From: Lachnospiraceae bacterium
GTDB lineage: Bacteria > Bacillota > Clostridia > Lachnospirales > Lachnospiraceae
Length of the DNA: 11,208 nt
Assembly (NCBI GenBank): GCA_017958465.1
Contig: JAGDCQ010000087.1
Span: forward strand, 1-11,208
Direction: 5' to 3'
Under the pieces are notes generated by a model. That model did no database searches and was not told the DNA's origin. It saw only the letters and a list, made by a program, of their open reading frames with translations. Of the stretch, positions 6,669 to 11,208 are shown in pieces; positions within the stretch are counted from its first letter, which is position 1, and each line of letters begins with the position of its first letter. The translations under genes were made by a program, and so were the position numbers.

Positions 6669-8018
6669 TCACATCGGGAAGAAGCACCTGTACACTGCCG
6701 TCTCGACCTTTATCTCGTAGCCGGGCACAAGTTTGCCGTCCGGTACCTCTTCAAGTTTTTTGGCGAATTCATTGTCAAGATTGTTGCTCCACTTGAAATG
6801 GATCATTACATTTTGGTCCAAAAGGTTCATGTTCAGCATGCCGCCTTTGTCCCACTTGTCCGCAAGCTTTCCCATGCCGTATTTACGCGCAAATTCAACA
6901 AAGCCGTTCAAGTCGTCGCGGCTTAAGTCGTTTATGTCGCTCCTGTTGTGAAGCCCGTCGATCCACTGCCACTTGCCGTCCTTATAGCAATACAGCAGCA
7001 AAGTGTAGTCGATGCAGTCTTTCCCGAATGCAAAGAACAGGCGCGAGAAAAAGCCGAAGTATGTCGTGTTCTCATGAATATACGAAAAAACAAAGGTATA
7101 ACCGCTGTCCGCAGCGATCACATCGGTTGACGGGACCGCTTCGCCTGTCATGCGAACGCCTTCCTTGTCGGCTTCGTACCAGCGGAATATGAGCTTCAAA
7201 TGTGATCCCGGAGCGTCTATCCCCTCCTCTTTCCTGGTGTCAAGGAACACTGTAAAAGCCTCAGCCCACTGCCTCTCGTCTTTATCCTGTTCCGTCGGCA
7301 GGCCCTGGTTCCCGGGAATACCACGAATTCCTTGAATTTCCGATACATATTGCGAGAACTTTCCGACCGTCGCAAAAAGGCACCCTGTGGGGATGTTCCA
7401 GCCGACCCTTTCATAAGAATTCCCGATCACATGCTTATAAGAAACCACGGAATAGCCCTGGCGGCTCACACCGTACTCAGGCTTTATGACATTCTCAAGG
7501 TATTGCCTCATTTTATTGTAGTAATTCGGGAAATGTTCCTCGTACACTGCATCGAACATTGAGGTGAGCACTGCCCCGCAGGCCCCGAAGCCCTCGGGAG
7601 TCGCCATATAGCCGCTCCAGTGGACGTTTACACCTTTACCGTCAGAGTATGAAAAATAATAGCTTGTTCCGTCCATCACGCCCTGCATGTGCTTGTTAAA
7701 ACCGTTCCATAGCTCACAGCCGCTCGTTTCCATGGTCTTCTTTATGCTGTCCAGGAAACCGCTGTCCACGTCGAAAACAGGAGCATTATTAATATTCACG
7801 CCGGGTTTCCGGACAAGGAGTTTGGCTCCCTGCGCCTCTTCCCATACTTTATACGTAAAGCCGCCGTCGCACATCATACCCGTTGTTGAGTATTCAAGCC
7901 TTAAGCCGGACTGATTATGGCCCATTCCGATGAAGTTCTTATCAAGAGTCAGGAGCGACCCGCAGTTTTCACAGAATTTACCCATTCCGTATTTCCCACA
8001 ATTGCTGCAATATCCCAT
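6669..8018 (-). CDS. zinc-ribbon protein of unknown function
   Basis: The protein has 449 residues from the ATG at 8018. It opens with a zinc ribbon, C4-x2-C7 and C16-x2-C19 (YCSNCGKYG then FCENCG), of the kind found at the N terminus of many Clostridia proteins. The remaining 430 residues are rich in aromatic residues and glycine and show no transmembrane segment or signal peptide. I recognise no catalytic motif or named domain. The frame is open further upstream to an ATG at 8090, but 8018 is chosen because GGAGGG (8024-8029) lies 5 bases before it, the zinc ribbon begins there, and the promoter at 8102-8130 would start transcription only a few bases before 8090. It heads a minus-strand gene set with the cysteine-rich, YbaK and MazG-like genes. 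Confidence 0.85.
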   Translation of the reverse strand: MGYCSNCGKYGMGKFCENCGSLLTLDKNFIGMGHNQSGLRLEYSTTGMMCDGGFTYKVWEEAQGAKLLVRKPGVNINNAPVFDVDSGFLDSIKKTMETSGCELWNGFNKHMQGVMDGTSYYFSYSDGKGVNVHWSGYMATPEGFGACGAVLTSMFDAVYEEHFPNYYNKMRQYLENVIKPEYGVSRQGYSVVSYKHVIGNSYERVGWNIPTGCLFATVGKFSQYVSEIQGIRGIPGNQGLPTEQDKDERQWAEAFTVFLDTRKEEGIDAPGSHLKLIFRWYEADKEGVRMTGEAVPSTDVIAADSGYTFVFSYIHENTTYFGFFSRLFFAFGKDCIDYTLLLYCYKDGKWQWIDGLHNRSDINDLSRDDLNGFVEFARKYGMGKLADKWDKGGMLNMNLLDQNVMIHFKWSNNLDNEFAKKLEEVPDGKLVPGYEIKVETAVYRCFFPM

Positions 8019-8101
8019 TGAAACCCTCCGTTCTGCGTCAAGTCTTGTGATGTTGCCGGCCTCATTCGCTTCATGGCCAAAATCCGACATTTCTCAAGAA
8101 A

Positions 8102-8130
8102 AGTATACCGATAAAACCTGCAAAAAGCAA
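8102..8130 (-). promoter_or_regulatory. promoter of the minus-strand zinc-ribbon gene set
   Basis: On the minus strand TTGCTT (8130-8125) is followed by 17 bases and TATACT (8107-8102). The start point is expected near 8095, giving a leader of about 77 bases to the ATG at 8018. It is back to back with the plus-strand promoter at 8139-8167, only 8 bases apart. Confidence 0.65.
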
Positions 8131-8138
8131 TATGACTA

Positions 8139-8167
8139 TTGTTTTTTTTATATCAGGATGCTATAAT
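8139..8167 (+). promoter_or_regulatory. promoter of the small membrane protein gene and pgi
   Basis: TTGTTT (8139-8144), 17 bases, then TATAAT (8162-8167) with an extended -10 TG one base upstream. Transcription should start near 8174, giving a leader of about 85 bases to the ATG at 8259. That leader contains a small hairpin, GTCCGC-TTT-GCGGGC (8212-8226, one wobble). No known riboswitch is recognised. Confidence 0.75.
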
Positions 8168-8258
8168 CTAAGCGGTTTATGAACGCAGGAGAATAGTATT
8201 TGCAGTAACCTGTCCGCTTTGCGGGCTTCCCTGTGAATAAAGATACGGAGGACACATC

Positions 8259-8408
8259 ATGGCAAGTACCACTACTTTGGATCCCGGCGTTATCACCGCA
8301 ATAAGCGTATTCGGCTTTATCGTTCTTGTTGCGGTCATAGTCGCAGTTGTTGTTGCCGCTACAGTTGCAGCGTCACAATCAAAACAGGAAGACTCAAACG
8401 AAGAATAA
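8259..8408 (+). CDS. 49-residue single-span membrane protein upstream of pgi
   Basis: The ATG at 8259 has a strong GGAGGA site (8247-8252) at 6-base spacing and the frame runs to a TAA at 8406-8408. The product starts MASTTTLDPG, continues with about 30 hydrophobic residues (roughly 11-40) made almost entirely of V, A, I, L, F, T and G, and ends in a short charged tail (SKQEDSNEE). This predicts one membrane helix with a polar C-terminal tail; there is no signal-peptidase or lipoprotein motif. Absence of positive charge before the helix leaves its orientation unclear. The next gene, pgi, begins 19 bases later with its own ribosome site, so both are very likely co-transcribed from 8139-8167. 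I recognise no family. Being short, it would be missed by usual length cut-offs. Confidence 0.8.
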   Translation: MASTTTLDPGVITAISVFGFIVLVAVIVAVVVAATVAASQSKQEDSNEE

Positions 8409-8427
8409 ACGCATCACGGAGGAAAAA

Positions 8428-10005
8428 ATGGCTACCTGGACTAATTTTGATAAGTTGAAGGCTTACAAGAGCCTTGAAAGCGCAAAGAAAACAGACCTTG
8501 CAAAGGAAATGACAGATAACGGCGCAAAGCGTGTTAAGGAATACTCTGTTCCCATGGCTTGCGGCCTTAATTACAACTACGCTGCAAAAGCGGTGGATGA
8601 CGACATCCTCGACAAGTTGCAGGCCCTTGCCGATGAGGCTGAGCTTGCCGCAAAGTTCGAGCTTCTCTACAACGGAGAGGTCATCAACACAGGCGAGAAG
8701 CGCCTTGTGCTCCACCAGCTCACACGCGGCCAGCTTGGCAAGGACGTTGTTGCTGACGGCGTAAACAAGCGTGATTTCTATGTTGGCGTTCAAAAGAAGG
8801 TTGCGGATTTCGCAAACCAGATCCACAACGGCAACATCGTTACCGAGAACGGCGACAAGTTCACCGAAGTTGTCCAGATCGGTATCGGCGGCAGCGACCT
8901 CGGCCCGAGAGCAATGTACATCGCTCTTGAGAACTGGGCAAAGAAGAACGACAAATTTAAGATGAAGGCGCACTTCATCAGCAACGTCGATCCCGACGAC
9001 GCAGCGGGCGTCCTTAACGATGTTGACTGTGCTCACGCGCTTTTCATCCTTGTTTCTAAATCCGGCACGACCTTAGAGACCCTCACCAACGAGTCCTTCG
9101 TAAAGAACGAGCTCAAATTCAGAGGCCTCGACCCTTCAAAGCATATGATCGCCGTAACAAGCGAGACTTCGCCTCTTGCAAAGAGCAGCGAGTATCTTGC
9201 AGCATTCTTTATGGATGATTATATCGGCGGACGCTACTCTTCCACTTCAGCTGTTGGCGGCGCAGTCCTGTCCCTGGCTTTCGGTCCCGATGTTTTCGCG
9301 GACTTCCTCGAAGGCGCAGCTGCCGAGGATAAGCTTGCCACAAGCGGCGATATCCGCAAGAATCCCGCTATGCTCGACGCTCTTATCGGCGTTTACGAGC
9401 GCAACTTCCTGGGATACGGCGCAACCGCATTGCTTCCTTACTCGCAAGCTTTGAGCCGCTTCCCCGCACACCTTCAGCAGGCTGATATGGAGTCCAACGG
9501 CAAGAGCGTTAACCGCTACGGCGAGCCCGTAAACTACGTAACAGGCCCCGTGATCTTCGGCGAGCCCGGTACAAACGGCCAGCACTCCTTCTACCAGCTC
9601 CTGCACCAGGGAACCGACATTGTTCCGCTTCAGTTCATCGCCTTCAAGGCAGGCCAGTGCGGGCGCGATGTTGATATCCAGGGCAGCACAAGCCAGCAGA
9701 AGCTTATCGCAAACGTTGTTGCGCAGATAGTTGCTTTCGCATGCGGCAAGGAGGACAAGAACCGTAACAAGTTCTTCGCGGGCGGCAGGCCTTCAAGCCT
9801 CATCATCGGCGAGCAGCTCACACCCAGATCGCTTGGCGCTCTCCTTTCACACTTCGAGAACAAGATCATGTTCCAGGGATTTGTTTGGAACCTGAACAGC
9901 TTCGACCAGGAAGGTGTTCAGCTCGGCAAGGTTCTTGCAAAGCAGGTACTTGCTAAGGATTACTCCGGCGCCCTTAAGGAATATGCAGGTTTGTTCGGAA
10001 TGTGA
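8428..10005 (+). CDS. pgi: glucose-6-phosphate isomerase
   Basis: The 525-residue product catalyses the reversible conversion of glucose 6-phosphate to fructose 6-phosphate in glycolysis and gluconeogenesis, in the cytoplasm. It belongs to the long type resembling E. coli and animal PGI. The SIS-domain phosphate-binding motifs are GIGGSDLG (152-159) and S-K-S-G-T-T (210-215). Also visible are IGGRYSSTS, the catalytic glutamate E355 in DMESNGK, H386 in GTNGQH and K501 in the C-terminal signature FDQEGVQLGK. The frame is open upstream to 8347, but the ATG at 8428 is chosen because GGAGGA (8418-8423) lies 4 bases before it and the upstream extension overlaps the small membrane protein gene. Codon use is strongly biased, as in highly expressed genes. 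A terminator follows 21 bases after the stop codon. Confidence 0.97.
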   Translation: MATWTNFDKLKAYKSLESAKKTDLAKEMTDNGAKRVKEYSVPMACGLNYNYAAKAVDDDILDKLQALADEAELAAKFELLYNGEVINTGEKRLVLHQLTRGQLGKDVVADGVNKRDFYVGVQKKVADFANQIHNGNIVTENGDKFTEVVQIGIGGSDLGPRAMYIALENWAKKNDKFKMKAHFISNVDPDDAAGVLNDVDCAHALFILVSKSGTTLETLTNESFVKNELKFRGLDPSKHMIAVTSETSPLAKSSEYLAAFFMDDYIGGRYSSTSAVGGAVLSLAFGPDVFADFLEGAAAEDKLATSGDIRKNPAMLDALIGVYERNFLGYGATALLPYSQALSRFPAHLQQADMESNGKSVNRYGEPVNYVTGPVIFGEPGTNGQHSFYQLLHQGTDIVPLQFIAFKAGQCGRDVDIQGSTSQQKLIANVVAQIVAFACGKEDKNRNKFFAGGRPSSLIIGEQLTPRSLGALLSHFENKIMFQGFVWNLNSFDQEGVQLGKVLAKQVLAKDYSGALKEYAGLFGM

Positions 10006-10026
10006 TCCACACAGAACATATAAGCA

Positions 10027-10062
10027 AAAGCCCTGTACCGGCGACGGTACGGGGCTTTATTA
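10027..10062. terminator. bidirectional terminator between pgi and the flavin reductase-like gene
   Basis: A 14-base stem with one T-G wobble (10027-10040 against 10045-10058) is closed by a GCGA tetraloop, a member of the stable GNRA class. The plus strand continues CTTTATTATTAT; the minus strand ends the stem with CTTTTGCTTAT. It can end both convergent transcripts, and the stop codon of the minus-strand gene is directly next to it. Confidence 0.9.
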
Positions 10063-10689
10063 TTATGGTCTCTTCTTTACTGAATACCCGAATGTTCCAA
10101 GCTTTTTGCCAAGCGCAAAGTACTCGCCGTGCGAGTAAGCGATAAGCTTTGCGGCGTTAAGTTCAAAGCGGCCGGTGTCGTTCATAAGGGCTTCATCCAC
10201 CGTGATCCCTTTTACCTCGCCGATAAACATATCATGGCTTCCGAGCGCGACTGCCTCTTTCACCTTGCAATAGATGTTCACCGGGCTTTCAAGGATACCG
10301 GGCGTCTTTATGTATTCCGAAACAAAAGGCGTAAGCCCCTGCTCTTTAAACTTGTCATGGTCCCTGCCGGACTTTACGCCGCACCAGTCGCAGGCTTTGA
10401 GCAGGTCTTCTGTAACAAGGTTGATTACAAACTCTCCGCTCTTTTTGATGATATCGTAGGAAAAGCGCGACGGGCGGACAGAGATGGAGACCATTGCTGG
10501 ATCCGAGCAGACCGTACCTGCCCAGGCAAGTGTTATGATGTTTGGCTTTTCACCCGGCAGCGCGCAGCTTACCATTACAGCGGGCAGAGGATAAAGCATA
10601 TTACCCGGCTTCCAGCTCTGCTTTGCCGAAACCTTACCGGTAGCAGCTTTCTTCTCCGGGATCCTCTTTTTAATGTCTGTCTTTTTCAT
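10063..10689 (-). CDS. flavin reductase family protein (FMN-binding split barrel)
   Basis: About 208 residues from the ATG at 10689. After a basic N-terminal tail of some 25 residues (rich in K and R) comes the typical start of the fold, with P-x-P-A-V-M-V-S, then T-L-A-W-A-G-T-V-C-S-D-P, S-I-S-V-R-P-x-R-F-S and G-E-F-V-I-N-L, which form the FMN-binding split barrel. C-G-V-K-S-G-R-D is the usual conserved segment after it. Such proteins bind FMN and reduce flavin or other small acceptors with NAD(P)H; the acceptor here is unknown. Start choice is uncertain: ATG 10689 has GGGAG at 10-base spacing, while an ATG at 10710 and a TTG at 10737 overlapping the upstream stop are possible. It lies downstream of the GNAT gene on the same strand. 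Confidence 0.85.
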   Translation of the reverse strand: MKKTDIKKRIPEKKAATGKVSAKQSWKPGNMLYPLPAVMVSCALPGEKPNIITLAWAGTVCSDPAMVSISVRPSRFSYDIIKKSGEFVINLVTEDLLKACDWCGVKSGRDHDKFKEQGLTPFVSEYIKTPGILESPVNIYCKVKEAVALGSHDMFIGEVKGITVDEALMNDTGRFELNAAKLIAYSHGEYFALGKKLGTFGYSVKKRP

Positions 10690-10733
10690 GCTCCTTTGTC
10701 TCCCTTTCATCCTTTGAAACAGTGTGGCGCGGC

Positions 10734-11208
10734 TCAAAGTTCCTTAAAGAAAAACCTGTCCATGGTCCCGTGGACCACTTCCTTTGGCCTTTCTATCTCC
10801 TTATATCCGCTTTCCAGGTAAATATGGATCGCGGCCTGAAGGTTGTTATGTGTCTCAAGGTAAGCGTGCTTAAAGCCGGCCTTCCTCATCCGGTCCTCTA
10901 TAAAATAGATCATCTTAAGGCCAAGGCCCTTGCCCTTCGCACTCTCATCAAGATAGAGCTTTTGCAGCTCAGCCGTGTCCTTGATGGGCTTAAAACCGGC
11001 AAACCCAATGCCTCCGACCACCTCTCCGGATCCGCCTGTAAGCACGTAATACCGGCTGTCAGGCTTTCCGTAAACGGAGCTTAAGTTGTCAAGAGAAGGG
11101 TCAAAATAAACAGTGCCAGGTATATCAAGACCGTGTTTTTCAAGGTTGCTCCGCACAAGGGCAGCAACTGCCCCATCGTCCTCCGTTTTAATCTCCCTGA
11201 AAGGTGTA
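10734..11208 (-). CDS. GNAT-family N-acetyltransferase, 5' end missing
   Basis: The frame stays open to the right edge of the window, where it reads T-P-F-R-E-I-K, which looks like the first strand of a GNAT domain. Only the first few codons are therefore missing; the GTG at 11156 is internal. The acetyl-CoA pyrophosphate-binding motif appears as L-D-E-S-A-K-G-K-G-L-G (motif A, of the R/Q-x-x-G-x-G/A type), followed by the helix K-M-I-Y-F-I-E and by H-A-Y-L-E-T, the usual strand before the last helix. The enzyme would transfer an acetyl group from acetyl-CoA to an amine; the substrate cannot be predicted. It ends in TGA at 10734-10736, 44 bases before the chosen start of the flavin reductase-like gene, so the two are probably one operon with a promoter outside the window. 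Confidence 0.88.
   Translation of the reverse strand, partial: TPFREIKTEDDGAVAALVRSNLEKHGLDIPGTVYFDPSLDNLSSVYGKPDSRYYVLTGGSGEVVGGIGFAGFKPIKDTAELQKLYLDESAKGKGLGLKMIYFIEDRMRKAGFKHAYLETHNNLQAAIHIYLESGYKEIERPKEVVHGTMDRFFFKEL

Noticed and set aside
8019..8090. N-terminal extension of the zinc-ribbon protein to an ATG at 8090
   Set aside because: There is no ribosome site for it and the predicted transcription start lies only a few bases before it; 8018 has a strong site.
8347..8427. N-terminal extension of pgi by 27 residues
   Set aside because: It has no ribosome site, overlaps the small membrane protein gene in another frame, and PGI similarity begins with the methionine at 8428.

Overview
The window looks like chromosomal DNA of a Gram-positive anaerobe, most likely Bacillota, class Clostridia, and perhaps Lachnospiraceae. 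The reasons are GGAGG-type ribosome binding sites on nearly every gene, sigma-A-like promoters, a LacI/CcpA-type operator, clean rho-independent terminators and a GC content near 50% (judged by eye). The taxonomy is inference. No phage, insertion sequence, tRNA, rRNA or CRISPR locus is visible.

Layout, left to right. (1) The 3' part of a YkgJ-type cysteine-cluster protein gene (+) converges on uxaA across a shared terminator at 533-566. (2) A hexuronate operon on the minus strand, uxaB (tagaturonate reductase) then uxaA (altronate dehydratase), starts from a near-consensus promoter at 3609-3637 whose start point lies inside a palindromic LacI/CcpA-type operator at 3585-3604. Together the two enzymes take tagaturonate through altronate to 2-keto-3-deoxygluconate; uxaC, the kinase and the aldolase are outside the window. 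(3) A 964-base stretch without a convincing gene (3530-4493) holds a strictly periodic tandem array of ten 64-base units plus a truncated eleventh (3729-4378). Each unit has a 10-base inverted repeat around a 17-base pyrimidine-rich loop, followed by a 27-base linker. The array abuts the terminator of the next gene and is the most unusual item here.

(4) A minus-strand gene set runs from 8018 to 4494: a 449-residue zinc-ribbon protein of unknown function, a 73-residue cysteine-rich protein, a YbaK-type aminoacyl-tRNA deacylase, a MazG-like nucleotide pyrophosphohydrolase and, after a gap, a NERD-domain nuclease-like protein with a topoisomerase-type zinc ribbon. No terminator is visible until 4380-4419, so they may be one transcript from a promoter at 8102-8130. 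(5) Divergently, a promoter at 8139-8167 drives a 49-residue single-span membrane protein and, 19 bases later, pgi (glucose-6-phosphate isomerase). pgi ends at a terminator (10027-10062) shared with the convergent flavin reductase-like gene. (6) That gene follows a GNAT acetyltransferase gene whose 5' end is cut by the window edge.

The window joins central sugar metabolism (uxaBA, pgi) to small housekeeping and hydrolase genes. The items with no ready explanation are the 64-base array, the small membrane protein in front of pgi, and the two cysteine-rich or zinc-ribbon proteins at the head of the minus-strand set.
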